From Brevibacillus brevis (GTDB lineage Bacteria > Bacillota > Bacilli > Brevibacillales > Brevibacillaceae), in the NCBI RefSeq assembly GCF_900637055.1, contig NZ_LR134338.1, forward strand, positions 182,501 through 220,000: DNA of 37,500 bases. The letters are read 5' to 3'. Shown piece after piece: positions 24,406 through 33,380 of this stretch (the stretch's first letter is position 1; every line of letters starts with the position of its first letter). Under the pieces are notes generated by a model. That model did not search any database, was not told where the DNA came from, and saw nothing but the letters and a program-made list of their open reading frames with translations. The translations under genes were made by a program, and so were the position numbers.

Positions 24406-25350
24406 ATGACTCTGAGTACCTCCTCGTTCCATTCAACTCCCCGTCGCTGGCGGGAAGTGGAGACACAGTTGGGAATTGTTGTCCCTAGATCACTTCGATC
24501 GGACACTTCTGCTCTACTGTTTTTGGAAAGCGTCGCTGCAACACCCATGTTGGACAAAGAAGAAGAGCTTGCTTGCCTGATTCGCTATCAAAGGGATGGC
24601 GATCTTGAAGCACGTGAAACGATTGTGCGCGCCTATTTACGATACGTAGTTAGTACCGCTTTGCGCCATTTGAAAAGAGGGATGCCGTTCCTGGATTTGA
24701 TTCAGGAGGGCACGATAGGTTTGTTTACCGCGATTGACAAATTTGATGTGGGACGTGGCGTGCGTCTCTATCATTACTCGCACTGGTGGATCTCTCAAGC
24801 GATCACCCGTGCCATCAACGACAAAGCAACTTTGATTCGCATTCCTGTCCACATGCATGAGCAGATTCGCCAGTATCAGAAGCAAGTACTACATCTCGTC
24901 CATGCTTTGAACCGTACGCCAGATCGGCAGGAGATTGCCGTACTCTTGGATATTCCATTAGAAAAGGTGGAGGCCATCGAACTGGCTTTAATGATGAAGA
25001 TGGAATCCATCGACGCTGAGCTGGATAGTGAGAAATGGCAGGCTTGGCATGAAGATGAGAGCTTGAGCTACGCTGAAATCATGGATGATGGGTTGTCCTC
25101 TCTGGATGACTGGATTGAAAAGGTAGACCTTCGCTCGCAAATGCGCGCAGCGTTGGAGCGGCTTAGTCCCCGCGCTCAAGAAATTATCTCCATGCGTTAT
25201 GGTCTCTATGATGATCAAGTGTATACGCTGGAAGAAGTGGGGAAAATGTTTGGTCTTACCCGTGAGCGTATTCGCCAAATTGAAGCGACGACGATTGACC
25301 GATTGCGAACGCAAAAGGCTTCACACGTATTAAAAGATTATTTAACCTAA
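24406..25350 (+). CDS. RpoD-like RNA polymerase sigma factor (sigma-70 group 2)
   Basis: A 314-residue sigma factor with regions 1.2, 2, 3 and 4 but no region 1.1. Region 2 has the primary-sigma block (RGMPFLDLIQEGTIGLFTAIDKFD) and WWISQAITRAI, in which the Gln and Thr that read the -10 box in primary sigmas are kept. TYATWWIR of RpoD is HYSHWWIS here. Region 4.2 is LEEVGKMFGLTRERIRQIEA. It therefore probably reads promoters close to sigma-A ones. ATG 24406 follows GTGAGGG. It is transcribed alone and ends at its own terminator. The housekeeping sigA is normally next to dnaG, so this is an extra factor. Confidence 0.88.
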   Translation: MTLSTSSFHSTPRRWREVETQLGIVVPRSLRSDTSALLFLESVAATPMLDKEEELACLIRYQRDGDLEARETIVRAYLRYVVSTALRHLKRGMPFLDLIQEGTIGLFTAIDKFDVGRGVRLYHYSHWWISQAITRAINDKATLIRIPVHMHEQIRQYQKQVLHLVHALNRTPDRQEIAVLLDIPLEKVEAIELALMMKMESIDAELDSEKWQAWHEDESLSYAEIMDDGLSSLDDWIEKVDLRSQMRAALERLSPRAQEIISMRYGLYDDQVYTLEEVGKMFGLTRERIRQIEATTIDRLRTQKASHVLKDYLT

Positions 25351-25371
25351 CATAGGATTTGGTTATTACGG

Positions 25372-25398
25372 CCCCTCTTCGCACAGAGGGGTTTTTTT
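25372..25398 (+). terminator. Terminator after the sigma-factor gene
   Basis: CCCCTCT (25372-25378) pairs with AGAGGGG (25385-25391) around a six-base loop and is followed by seven T residues. Confidence 0.94.
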
Positions 25399-25539
25399 CT
25401 GTCAGAAATGGTCGAATTCTCAAAGTGTCAGACTCACAGTGGGAGAAGCGTAGTCTTTTTCTCCTTGTGGTAAACTGGTAAGATAGCTTCATGATTTTTT
25501 CGCTATGTAAAGAAGGAGTTCGAAAAGGAGGATCGCTAC

Positions 25540-26412
25540 ATGGGCGATTATATGATAAGAGCAACTGGTTTTAATGGGCATGTTCGCGCATTTGCCGCAC
25601 GCACGACAGAATCTGTCGAAGATATGCGTCGTCGTCACGACATGTGGAATACAGCGACAGCAGCAGCGGGACGTACGCTGACTATTACCTTGATGATGGG
25701 GGCTATGTTAAAAGGAAACGAGAGCCTCTATGTCAAAGTAAAAGGAGGCGGACCAATCGGGCAAATCATCGCGGAAGCAAACGCACATGGTGAAGGAATC
25801 GCTTATGTATCCAACCCGCATGTCCACTTTGAGCTAAACGATAAAGGCAAGCTCGATGTAGCGCGTGCAGTGGGAACAGACGGGTTTGTGTACGTGACGA
25901 AAGATCTCGGTCTCAAGGAGCCGTATCAAGGCAGTGCGCCGATCGTCTCTGGTGAGATTGGGGAAGACTTCACTTATTATTTTGTGATGTCCGAGCAAAC
26001 GCCTTCAGCAGTAGGTGTGGGTGTACTGGTTAATCCTGAGGACCGTTCTGTTTTGGCAGCGGGTGGATTCATTCTTCAGCTGTTGCCGAATACGCCAGAA
26101 GAGGTTGTAGCAGCCATTGAAGAACGCTTGGGGCAGCTTCCACAGGTTTCTCGCATGATTGGCGAAGGTTTGACTCCTGAAGAGATTTTGGCCCGCGTAT
26201 TGGATGAGCCAAAAATCCTTAGCCGCACGGAGATTCAATTTAGCTGCAAATGTACAGCGGATAAGGTTGTTCAGGCACTGATCAGCATGGGACGCGAAGA
26301 AATGGAAGGTCTGATTGAGGAACAGGGCGAAGCTGAAGTACACTGTCATTTCTGTAATGAACGTTACCATTATGACAGATCCGCGTTGGAAGACATCCTG
26401 AAAGACATGTAA
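25540..26412 (+). CDS. hslO: Hsp33 redox-regulated chaperone
   Basis: A 290-residue cytoplasmic chaperone that holds unfolding proteins under oxidative stress. The N-terminal Hsp33 domain is complete. The zinc-binding redox switch is present as CKC (236-238) and CHFC (269-272), the four Cys that form disulfides on activation. ATG 25540 follows AAGGAGGATCG. It opens the conserved hslO - foldase - cysK block; in Bacillus the coaX gene precedes it, but here a sigma-factor gene does. Confidence 0.96.
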   Translation: MGDYMIRATGFNGHVRAFAARTTESVEDMRRRHDMWNTATAAAGRTLTITLMMGAMLKGNESLYVKVKGGGPIGQIIAEANAHGEGIAYVSNPHVHFELNDKGKLDVARAVGTDGFVYVTKDLGLKEPYQGSAPIVSGEIGEDFTYYFVMSEQTPSAVGVGVLVNPEDRSVLAAGGFILQLLPNTPEEVVAAIEERLGQLPQVSRMIGEGLTPEEILARVLDEPKILSRTEIQFSCKCTADKVVQALISMGREEMEGLIEEQGEAEVHCHFCNERYHYDRSALEDILKDM

Positions 26413-26440
26413 GCGCGGCGTCAAGTAGGGGAGTGTTGGC

Positions 26441-27343
26441 ATGACCAACGTAAAAGGGTTGTGGGCATTCATTGGGGCGCTTGTATTGTTGCTGCTTGCC
26501 GTTACCTGGGCATGGTACCAGGCATCAGGCAAGCTGCAGCCTGCCGCCATCGTAGGGGATAAGACGATTAGCAACGATGAGTATGTAACGGCGCTGAAAC
26601 AAAAGTTCGGTAAGCAAGTACTAAACGACATGATTAATCGGGAAGTCGTTTTTCAAGAGGCGAAGCGATCCGGTATCACGGTTGATCCGAAGCAGCTGGA
26701 GCAAGAGCTTTCCCAGATTCGCGACAGTTACGGCAGTCGGACAGACAGCGAGTTTGAGGCTGCGCTGTTAAAACAAGCGGGTACGACCGTGGAAGCCCTG
26801 AAGCAGGAGATTTCTTACCAAATCCTGCTGCAAACCCTGGCAACGAAGGACATGACCATCAAGGATGAAGAAGTGCTAAACGTCTACAATAGCCGATCTG
26901 ACCGCTATACCCGACCGATGCAGATGCGTTTAGGACAAATCGTGGTGGCTTCACAAAAAGAAGCGGAACAAGTGTTGGCTGATTTAAAAAACGGGGCCGA
27001 CTTTCAGACGATTGCCAAAGAGCGTTCGATTGATGCGGATACAGCGGTAAACGGCGGCGATGTAGGCTGGGTTTCCATCAAGGATAATCGATTGCCTGAC
27101 GAGGCGAAGCCCATTGTAGAAAAGCTGGAGAAAAACAAATATAGCGAAGCGATCAAAATAGAAGATCAATACGTCATTTACCAACTGACAGAGCGCAGGG
27201 AAGCCAGTCAACGGACGTTTGAAGAGGTAAAAGATGAGCTGCGCCGAGAAATCGCATTTGCCCAGGTCGAGTCGCTGGATGTCGTGCTGGAGCGATTGCG
27301 AAAATCGGTAGGGGTCCAGATTTCTGGGCAAATGCCTCATTGA
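26441..27343 (+). CDS. PpiC-type peptidyl-prolyl isomerase, membrane anchored (YacD-like)
   Basis: A 300-residue foldase with an N-terminal membrane anchor (about residues 7-26) that lacks a lipobox Cys, then a SurA/PrsA-like helical region. A parvulin domain (about 135-235) carries the MQMRLGQIVV, NGGDVGWVS and QYVIYQLTER segments. It should act outside the membrane on exported proteins. Its place between hslO and cysK matches yacD of B. subtilis. The cysK -35 box overlaps its stop codon. Confidence 0.9.
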   Translation: MTNVKGLWAFIGALVLLLLAVTWAWYQASGKLQPAAIVGDKTISNDEYVTALKQKFGKQVLNDMINREVVFQEAKRSGITVDPKQLEQELSQIRDSYGSRTDSEFEAALLKQAGTTVEALKQEISYQILLQTLATKDMTIKDEEVLNVYNSRSDRYTRPMQMRLGQIVVASQKEAEQVLADLKNGADFQTIAKERSIDADTAVNGGDVGWVSIKDNRLPDEAKPIVEKLEKNKYSEAIKIEDQYVIYQLTERREASQRTFEEVKDELRREIAFAQVESLDVVLERLRKSVGVQISGQMPH

Positions 27344-27368
27344 CCAAATAGGCTACCGTTGATATAAT
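27340..27368 (+). promoter_or_regulatory. Consensus sigma-A promoter of cysK
   Basis: TTGACC (27340-27345) and TATAAT (27363-27368) are 17 bases apart, an almost perfect sigma-A promoter. The -35 box overlaps the stop codon of the foldase gene. Confidence 0.88.
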
Positions 27369-27374
27369 TATGTC

Positions 27375-27403
27375 AATAAATCCTAGCGTTTTACTCGGTT
27401 ATT
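27375..27403 (+). promoter_or_regulatory. Imperfect dyad at the cysK start site, possible CymR operator
   Basis: AATAA (27375-27379) and TTATT (27399-27403) bound a 29-base imperfect inverted repeat (AATAAATCCTAG ... TACTCGGTTATT) at the expected transcription start. CymR, the Rrf2-family cysteine repressor, controls cysteine-synthesis genes in Bacillales and binds A/T-ended dyads of this size. The assignment is inference from place and shape. Confidence 0.35.
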
Positions 27404-27425
27404 AAAAATAGGAGGGGCAGAACAT

Positions 27426-28358
27426 ATGCGCGTGGCTAATTCCATTACCGATTTGATTGGATTTACTCCGCTTGTGAAGCTGAATCGTGTTGTCAGCGAA
27501 GATATTGCAGACATTTATTTGAAGCTGGAGTTCTTCAACCCGGGCAGCAGTGTAAAAGACCGAATTGCGTTGTCGATGATTGAGGCAGCAGAGGCAGATG
27601 GAAGTCTGAAACCGGGTGATACCATCATTGAACCTACGAGCGGAAATACCGGTATTGGACTCGCGATGGTTGCTGCTGCAAAAGGATATCGTGCTATTCT
27701 TGTCATGCCAGAGACGATGAGTATTGAGCGACGCAATCTGTTGCGTGCGTATGGTGCGGAGCTGGTTCTCACACCAGGCAGCGAAGGGATGGGCGGAGCG
27801 ATTCGCAAAGCGGAAGAGCTGGCGAAAGAAGATAGCTCGTATTTCATTCCGCAACAATTTAAAAACCTGGCAAACCCGGCCATTCACCGTGAGACAACTG
27901 CTCGTGAGCTGCTGGACCAAGCAAAGGAAATCGGCGGCGTAGATGCGTTTATCTCCGGTATTGGTACAGGCGGAACGATTACGGGTGTAGGGCAGGTTCT
28001 TCGTGAACACTATCCGAATGTACAAATCGTGGCTGTTGAGCCTGCGGCTTCGCCAGTTTTGTCTGGCGGCAAACCAGGACCACATAAGATCCAAGGTATC
28101 GGGGCTGGGTTTGTTCCAGAAATTCTCGATACACAAATTTACGACGAAATCATTAAGGTAGAAAACGAGGACGCTTTTGAAACCGCGCGTCGTGTTGCTC
28201 GTCAGGAAGGGATTCTCGGCGGGATTTCTTCTGGAGCAGCGATCCATGCGGCCCTGCAAGTAGCAGCGAAGCTCGGCAAAGGCAAAAAAGTGATCGTTGT
28301 CATTCCTTCGAATGGGGAGCGTTATTTGTCCACGCCTCTGTATCAGTTCGAAGATTAA
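27426..28358 (+). CDS. cysK: Cysteine synthase (O-acetylserine sulfhydrylase)
   Basis: A 310-residue PLP enzyme making cysteine from O-acetylserine and sulfide. The PLP Lys is Lys44 in NPGSSVKDR, the substrate loop TSGNT is at 71-75, the phosphate-binding GTGGT loop is near residue 178, and SSGAA is near the C-terminus. ATG 27426 follows GGAGGGG. Length and motifs match CysK rather than cystathionine beta-synthase. It has its own promoter and terminator inside the block. Confidence 0.96.
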   Translation: MRVANSITDLIGFTPLVKLNRVVSEDIADIYLKLEFFNPGSSVKDRIALSMIEAAEADGSLKPGDTIIEPTSGNTGIGLAMVAAAKGYRAILVMPETMSIERRNLLRAYGAELVLTPGSEGMGGAIRKAEELAKEDSSYFIPQQFKNLANPAIHRETTARELLDQAKEIGGVDAFISGIGTGGTITGVGQVLREHYPNVQIVAVEPAASPVLSGGKPGPHKIQGIGAGFVPEILDTQIYDEIIKVENEDAFETARRVARQEGILGGISSGAAIHAALQVAAKLGKGKKVIVVIPSNGERYLSTPLYQFED

Positions 28359-28377
28359 TTGTAAAAAAATACCGCAT

Positions 28378-28418
28378 GACCACGGAGCGCTACGTTGGCG
28401 ACGTGGTCTTTTCTTTTT
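28378..28418 (+). terminator. Terminator after cysK
   Basis: GACCACG (28378-28384) pairs with CGTGGTC (28402-28408), followed by the T-rich tract TTTTCTTTTT. The pabB -10 box lies only 15 bases further on. Confidence 0.85.
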
Positions 28419-28432
28419 GTGTCAGGCAACTA

Positions 28433-28438
28433 TATAAT
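28433..28438 (+). promoter_or_regulatory. -10 box of the pabB promoter
   Basis: A perfect TATAAT lies 41 bases before the pabB start, directly after the cysK terminator. The -35 region (around 28410-28415, TTTCTT) is weak and falls in the terminator T-run, so the promoter may be weak or aided by an activator. Confidence 0.5.
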
Positions 28439-28478
28439 GAACGGATAAATAGTGAAAACCGGAGCGTGAAGAGGAAGA

Positions 28479-29972
28479 ATGTTCCCTACCTTTGCTGATT
28501 GCCAGGCGTACGCCTTATCTTATCCGTTAGTTCCCCTTGCCCTGCGTAAACCGTGGTCTTCGACGATTGATCCGTGGCAGGTGCTCACAAAACTACAGCC
28601 TTCTCTGCAAAATGCTGTCCTGTTGGAAAGTGGACGAGCTGGGCGGTATACCTTTTTGGCATATGAGCCTATCGCTACGCTGCGCAGTCAGCGAGGAGAA
28701 ACCATCGTTTCGTACCCAGAAGGGAAAATCGAGAGCATAGAGACTCACAACCCATTGAATGCTTTACGAGAGCTGATGTCTCGTTACCGTACGCCTGCGC
28801 TTCCAAGTATGCCAGATTTTGCTGGAGGCGCCGTAGGCTATATCAGCTATGAGATGAACCGCTTTTTTGAGCCTAGCTTGCCACAGATCGCGACTGACGA
28901 CTTACAGTTGCCAGACCTGTATGTTATGATAATGCAAGACCTTCTTGTCTTTGATCATGAGACCCGAGAGATCATTTGCCTGACGCATTTGAGCGCGGAC
29001 AATTTGACCGAAGAGAGCTATCGACAAGCAGCACTCCAGCTGGAAAAACGCATGGACTCGATTGCTTCATTGGCAATGGATCGCGATGAGACAGATTGGG
29101 AAGCTTTGCGCAAAAGACCGCTTGCCAAGCTAGTGCCAGCGTCAGTATCCTTTGCCAAAGACCAATTCGAGGATGCCGTTCGCCGGGTGCAGGAGTACAT
29201 CGCCCAAGGGGATGTTTTTCAGGTCAATCTGTCGGTACGGCAAAGCAAGCCGGTGCAGGTGACTGCCCCAGAAGTGTACGATGTGCTTCGCAAGCTGAAT
29301 CCGTCTCCTTATATGGGCTATCTGAGCTTCCCTGAATTTCAATTGGTTAGTGCCTCGCCAGAGCTACTAGTAAAGGTAAAAGGCAAGGAAGTGCATACGC
29401 GTCCGATTGCCGGTACACGACCGCGTGGATTAACGGACGAGCAGGACGATGCATTGGCACGTGAGCTGATTGATAATGAAAAGGAACGCGCAGAGCATGT
29501 CATGCTGGTTGATTTGGAGCGCAATGACATGGGCCGTGTCTGTCGCTTTGGTAGTGTGGAGGTTAGCGAATTCATGGTCGTGGAGAAATATTCCCACGTC
29601 ATGCATATCGTCTCTCACGTTAAAGGAGAGCTGGCAGCAGGCAAGGATGCGCTTGATGCGATCGAAGCGACTTTTCCGGGAGGTACCATCACCGGAGCGC
29701 CAAAAGTTCGCACGATGGAAATCATCGAGGAGCTGGAGCCAGTCAAGCGAGGCGTCTACACGGGATCAATCGGCTGGTTTGGCTTCAATGGTGATATCGA
29801 GGTCAACATTGCCATCCGCACCATGGTGATCAAGGATGGCGTAGCTCATGTGCAGGCTGGAGCGGGTATCGTGATTGACTCGGTTCCAGAGGCTGAGTAT
29901 GCCGAGTCATTGAAAAAGGCAGAAGCGTTGTGGAAAGCGCTTGAGTTGAGCGAGCAGAGAACGATGAGTTGA
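28479..29972 (+). CDS. pabB: Aminodeoxychorismate synthase component I
   Basis: A 497-residue chorismate-binding enzyme that, with the PabA amidotransferase, makes 4-amino-4-deoxychorismate for folate. The chorismate-binding core carries [11 protein letters not shown], the PIAGTRPRG motif, [15 protein letters not shown] and GGTITGAPK. Anthranilate synthase TrpE has nearly the same fold, and the split PabB/TrpE assignment rests on the adjacent pabA, pabC and folP genes. ATG 28479 follows AGAGGAAGA. The stop is 17 bases before pabA. Confidence 0.93.
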   Translation: MFPTFADCQAYALSYPLVPLALRKPWSSTIDPWQVLTKLQPSLQNAVLLESGRAGRYTFLAYEPIATLRSQRGETIVSYPEGKIESIETHNPLNALRELMSRYRTPALPSMPDFAGGAVGYISYEMNRFFEPSLPQIATDDLQLPDLYVMIMQDLLVFDHETREIICLTHLSADNLTEESYRQAALQLEKRMDSIASLAMDRDETDWEALRKRPLAKLVPASVSFAKDQFEDAVRRVQEYIAQGDVFQVNLSVRQSKPVQVTAPEVYDVLRKLNPSPYMGYLSFPEFQLVSASPELLVKVKGKEVHTRPIAGTRPRGLTDEQDDALARELIDNEKERAEHVMLVDLERNDMGRVCRFGSVEVSEFMVVEKYSHVMHIVSHVKGELAAGKDALDAIEATFPGGTITGAPKVRTMEIIEELEPVKRGVYTGSIGWFGFNGDIEVNIAIRTMVIKDGVAHVQAGAGIVIDSVPEAEYAESLKKAEALWKALELSEQRTMS

Positions 29973-29989
29973 GAGGAGATGAGTGTACG

Positions 29990-30574
29990 ATGATTTTGAT
30001 GATTGATAACTACGATTCCTTTACCTACAATTTGGTGCAGTATGTGGGAGAGCTTGGGGAAGAGCTGCAAGTGTATCGCAATGACAAAATTACACTGGAA
30101 GAAATCGAACGATTGGCACCGGATTACTTAATGGTGTCTCCAGGACCGTGCACGCCAAATGAAGCGGGGATCAGCATGGATGCGATCCGCCATTTTGCCG
30201 GAAAAATTCCGATTTTGGGTGTTTGCTTGGGTCATCAGTCCATTGGGCAAGTGTTTGGTGGAAAAGTCATTCGGGCTGAGCGCCTGATGCACGGAAAAAC
30301 GTCGGAAGTTTTCCATGATGGCAAAACTATCTTTCAAGACATTCCTTCTCCCTTTACGGCGGCACGCTACCATTCCTTGATTATTGAGGAAGCGTCCATT
30401 CCGAGTGAGCTGGAAGTAACCGCCCGGACAGCCGAAGGCGAAATTATGGCTGTGCGCCATCGGGAGTACCCAATCGAAGGGGTCCAGTTCCACCCTGAAT
30501 CGATTATTACCGAGCACGGCAAGCAATTGCTGAAGAACTTCCTTACCGCATACGCGCGCCATACGACAGGTTAA
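29990..30574 (+). CDS. pabA: Glutamine amidotransferase of aminodeoxychorismate/anthranilate synthase
   Basis: A 194-residue class I glutaminase that supplies ammonia to PabB. In Bacillus the same protein also serves TrpE. The catalytic triad is visible as Cys79 (GVCLGHQ), His168 and Glu170 (VQFHPES). The [10 protein letters not shown] loop binds the partner. ATG 29990 follows AGGAG by 12 bases; an alternative start is ATG 29999. The open frame from 29969 starts within the pabB stop region and has no ribosome site. Confidence 0.95.
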   Translation: MILMIDNYDSFTYNLVQYVGELGEELQVYRNDKITLEEIERLAPDYLMVSPGPCTPNEAGISMDAIRHFAGKIPILGVCLGHQSIGQVFGGKVIRAERLMHGKTSEVFHDGKTIFQDIPSPFTAARYHSLIIEEASIPSELEVTARTAEGEIMAVRHREYPIEGVQFHPESIITEHGKQLLKNFLTAYARHTTG

Positions 30575-30591
30575 CACATAGATACGACAGG

Positions 30592-30620
30592 AAAACCGCC
30601 TTTTTACGAGGGCGGTTTTT
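30592..30620 (+). terminator. Terminator after pabA
   Basis: AAAACCGCC (30592-30600) pairs with GGCGGTTTT (30611-30619) and continues into a T-run. It ends the first folate segment just before the inserted phosphatase module. Confidence 0.88.
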
Positions 30621-30622
30621 TA

Positions 30623-30676
30623 TTTACATACTCTTTATATAACATTCATGGTTCCTCGATATACGGCTTGTACAAT
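30623..30676 (+). promoter_or_regulatory. PhoP-box-like repeats and -10 box upstream of the PhoX gene
   Basis: TTTACA (30623-30628), TTTATA (30634-30639) and TTCATG (30645-30650) recur every 11 bases. This is the TT(A/T/C)A(C/T)A-N5 pattern bound by PhoP in Bacillus, with the third copy weak. A -10-like TACAAT is at 30671-30676 with no usable -35 box, as expected for an activator-dependent promoter. The phosphatase start is 35 bases further on. Confidence 0.5.
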
Positions 30677-30710
30677 GAAACCGAAGAAGGCAAAAAAGGA
30701 GAGATAGTAA

Positions 30711-32354
30711 ATGGATGTAAATCGTCGACAGTTTTTGACTTATCTCGGTGTAGGGACAGCGGCGTTGGCTTCGGTAGCAACAGGAATTCCTGCCCTGGCA
30801 GCTGGCGGTACCCTATCAGGAAAAACGGCTGATCATCTGTTTGGTCTCGATACAAAAAAACATAACTTCAATCCGAAATTCAAAGAAATTCATCCGACTA
30901 CAAAAGACGACGTTGTACTGCCGGACGGCTTCAAATACGATGTAGTGGCTTCCTATGGCGATAAAATCAATGCAGCAGGAGATACCTTCGGGTTCAACAA
31001 TGACTTCACCTGTTTCCTTCCAATCGAAGGCAAGTCCGATCATGGCCTCTTGTGGGTGAATCACGAATATTTAGGTGAGTTGGAATATTACGTGAATGGC
31101 TATGACTACCTGAATGCAGATGCGGATGACAACAAACGTACCCCTGAGCAAATCAAGAAGTACTTGTATGCACTGGGCGGTTCCATTATTGAAATCAAAA
31201 AAGAAAATGGCAGCTGGAAGCTTGTTTCCGATTCCGAATATGGCCGTAGGGTAAGCGGGTTGACCAAGCATGTACTGACTGGCCCAGCAGCTTCTATTGC
31301 CAAAGAAGTAACCGGAACATTTGCGAACTGTTCTGGCGGTGTCACGATGTGGAATACAATTCTTTCCTGCGAGGAAAACTACATGGACGTCGTCGGTGAT
31401 TGCAAACTGCCTGAAGCCGAGCATTATGGTTGGGTTGTTGAGGTAGATCCATTTGATCCGAAATCGACTCCGAAAAAGCATACAGCGCTGGGCAGATTCT
31501 CCCACGAAAACACGGCAATGGTTCTGGCTCCGACTGGACAACTGGTCGTCTACATGGGGGATGATGCGAAAGACCAATACGTGTACAAGTATGTATCCAA
31601 AGGCAAGTACGATCCGAAGGCAGGGAAAAACAATTCCAAGCTGCTGGAAGAGGGTACACTGTACGTTGCCAACTTCGGTAAGGGCAAGTGGATTGCATTG
31701 GATTTCGCAACAAATGAAGCACTGCAAAAAGCAGTCGATGCAGATGGCAAACCGATGTTTGCTTCTCAGGCTGACGTGCTTCTCAACTGCCGTGATGCAT
31801 CCAAAGCAGTAGGGGCTACCCCGATGGATCGCCCAGAAGACCTGGAAGTTCATCCGATTGATGGTTCCGTCTTCATTGCCTTGACCAACAACGACAAGCA
31901 TGGCAACTTCTACGGACAAATCGTTCGCCTGTTCGAGAATGACAACAACCATGCAGGCTTGGAGTTTACGTTTGAGATTTTTGCAGCAGGCGGACCACAA
32001 AGCGGTTTTGCGGCGCCAGACAACATGGCTTTCGACAGCGCGGGTAACCTGTGGGTCGTGACAGACATCTCGTCTTCGTCGATGAACAGCGGCATTTATA
32101 AATCCTTTGGAAACAATGGGGTGTTCTTCATTCCAACAACGGGTAACAGCAAGGGAGAAGCCGCACAATTCGCCTCTGCACCAGTAGGCGCTGAAATGAC
32201 AGGTCCTTGGTTCACCCCTGATGAAAAAACACTGTTCCTGGCGGTGCAGCATCCAGGTGAAAACCTGAAGTCGTATGACAAGCCGACCAGCCACTGGCCT
32301 AAAGGCGGAAATGCAGTAGCCATGCCGAGCGTGATTGCTATTACAGGTTTCTAG
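30711..32354 (+). CDS. PhoX-family alkaline phosphatase (DUF839), Tat exported
   Basis: A 547-residue exported enzyme. The N-terminus has a twin-arginine signal: NRRQFL at residues 4-9, a hydrophobic stretch, then an Ala-rich cut region near residue 31. Conserved PhoX/DUF839 segments include ILSCEENYMDVVGD, LGRFSHENT, RPEDLEVHPIDGSVF, APDNMAFDSAGNLWVVTD and GPWFTPDEKTLFLAVQHPGE. Known PhoX enzymes hydrolyse phosphomonoesters with iron and calcium after folding inside the cell, hence the Tat route. ATG 30711 follows AAAGGAGAG. The tatA and tatC genes follow directly, and a PhoP-like repeat precedes it. Confidence 0.9.
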   Translation: MDVNRRQFLTYLGVGTAALASVATGIPALAAGGTLSGKTADHLFGLDTKKHNFNPKFKEIHPTTKDDVVLPDGFKYDVVASYGDKINAAGDTFGFNNDFTCFLPIEGKSDHGLLWVNHEYLGELEYYVNGYDYLNADADDNKRTPEQIKKYLYALGGSIIEIKKENGSWKLVSDSEYGRRVSGLTKHVLTGPAASIAKEVTGTFANCSGGVTMWNTILSCEENYMDVVGDCKLPEAEHYGWVVEVDPFDPKSTPKKHTALGRFSHENTAMVLAPTGQLVVYMGDDAKDQYVYKYVSKGKYDPKAGKNNSKLLEEGTLYVANFGKGKWIALDFATNEALQKAVDADGKPMFASQADVLLNCRDASKAVGATPMDRPEDLEVHPIDGSVFIALTNNDKHGNFYGQIVRLFENDNNHAGLEFTFEIFAAGGPQSGFAAPDNMAFDSAGNLWVVTDISSSSMNSGIYKSFGNNGVFFIPTTGNSKGEAAQFASAPVGAEMTGPWFTPDEKTLFLAVQHPGENLKSYDKPTSHWPKGGNAVAMPSVIAITGF

Positions 32355-32374
32355 GATAAGGAGTGTAACAGATT

Positions 32375-32575
32375 ATGCTGTCGAGCATCGGTATTCCTGG
32401 ATTAATTCTGATCCTGATCATTGCTTTGGTGATTTTCGGACCGAGTAAACTGCCAGAGATCGGTCGTGCTTTTGGACGAACCTTAACCGAATTTAAAACC
32501 GCAGCAAAAGATTTGACCAAAGACGATGATGAAAAAGAAAAGGCTCCAGAAGAAGCGTTGAAACGAATCAACTAA
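32375..32575 (+). CDS. tatA: Twin-arginine translocase subunit TatA
   Basis: A 66-residue TatA protein: an N-terminal membrane helix (about 5-21), the FGPSKLPE hinge, an amphipathic helix ([20 protein letters not shown]) and a charged tail. TatA forms the translocation pore for folded proteins. ATG 32375 follows AAGGAGTG. It lies 20 bases after the PhoX gene and is followed by a hairpin before tatC. There is no TatB, as usual in Bacillales, where one TatA serves both roles. Confidence 0.96.
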   Translation: MLSSIGIPGLILILIIALVIFGPSKLPEIGRAFGRTLTEFKTAAKDLTKDDDEKEKAPEEALKRIN

Positions 32576-32590
32576 TCCAGCCTGAGAGAA

Positions 32591-32622
32591 GGCGGTGCGT
32601 ACACGAGACGCACTGCCTTTTT
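32591..32622 (+). terminator. Terminator-like hairpin between tatA and tatC
   Basis: GGCGGTGCGT (32591-32600) pairs with ACGCACTGCC (32608-32617) with one G-T pair and is followed by TTTTT. If it stops only part of the transcripts, it would keep TatA above TatC, which fits their known ratio. No promoter is evident between it and tatC. Confidence 0.75.
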
Positions 32623-32644
32623 CCGCGCATGAGGAGGAGTTCGA

Positions 32645-33379
32645 GTGAGCAAAGAGATGCCTATACTTGAGCATGTTACAGACCTGCGCCGCAGGATTTT
32701 GATTGTGCTGTCCGTTCTTGTTGTCAGTATGGTTATCTGCTTTTTGTTTGTGGATCATATTTATTTGGCGTTAGCGAATCATTCAGGGGAAAAGCTGGCG
32801 ATTCTTGGGCCGGGAGATATCCTGTCGATCTATGTAAAGCTGGCCGCAGTCGGTGCGCTTGCGATTACAATCCCGGTTGCCGCTTACCAAGTTTGGCGCT
32901 TTGTGGTGCCCGCATTGGAAGAAAGAGAGCGAAAAGTGGCGCTTATGTATATCCCGGCTCTATTCTTGCTGTTTATTTTCGGGCTTTCCTTCGCCTACTT
33001 TGTGCTCTTTCCGATGATGTACAAATTTGTGTTGGGGCTATCCAACGGGAATTTTGAACTGGTCATTACAGCGAACGATTACTTCACCTTTATGCTCAAT
33101 CTGTGTCTGCCGTTTGGGTTGCTTTTTGAACTGCCGGTTGTCGTTTTGTTTTTGAGCCATTTGGGGATTCTCAACCCGCATCGTTTGGCTAAAATGCGCA
33201 AACCCGCCTATTTGGTGCTCGCGATTATCTCGATTACCATTACGCCGCCTGATTTTCTTTCCGATATTATGGTAATTGTGCCACTGATCGTTTTATATGA
33301 AATCTCCATTACTATCTCGCGTTTCGTACACGGCAAACGTACGCAGGAGACAGCGCTTTCCCCGGAAAATATGATATGA
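32645..33379 (+). CDS. tatC: Twin-arginine translocase subunit TatC
   Basis: A 244-residue, six-span protein that recognises twin-arginine signals. Family features are the N-terminal EHVTDLRRRI segment, the first periplasmic loop, the FELPVVVLFLSHLGI segment and the late ITPPDFLSDIMVIVPLIVLYE segment. The start is GTG 32645 after GGAGGAG. Together with the upstream tatA and PhoX genes it forms a self-contained export module. Confidence 0.96.
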   Translation: MSKEMPILEHVTDLRRRILIVLSVLVVSMVICFLFVDHIYLALANHSGEKLAILGPGDILSIYVKLAAVGALAITIPVAAYQVWRFVVPALEERERKVALMYIPALFLLFIFGLSFAYFVLFPMMYKFVLGLSNGNFELVITANDYFTFMLNLCLPFGLLFELPVVVLFLSHLGILNPHRLAKMRKPAYLVLAIISITITPPDFLSDIMVIVPLIVLYEISITISRFVHGKRTQETALSPENMI

Positions 33380-33380
33380 T

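Noticed and set aside
25456..25484. Possible sigma-A promoter of hslO (TTTTTC, 17 bases, TAAGAT)
   Set aside because: Both boxes are weak matches; some promoter must lie between 25399 and 25540, but I cannot fix it.
27402..28259. Minus-strand open frame of 285 codons opposite cysK
   Set aside because: Shadow of cysK, whose PLP motifs are complete.
31071..32294. Minus-strand open frame of 407 codons opposite the PhoX gene
   Set aside because: It is the mirror of a clear coding frame, has a Cys/Phe-rich composition unlike real proteins here, and lacks a ribosome site.
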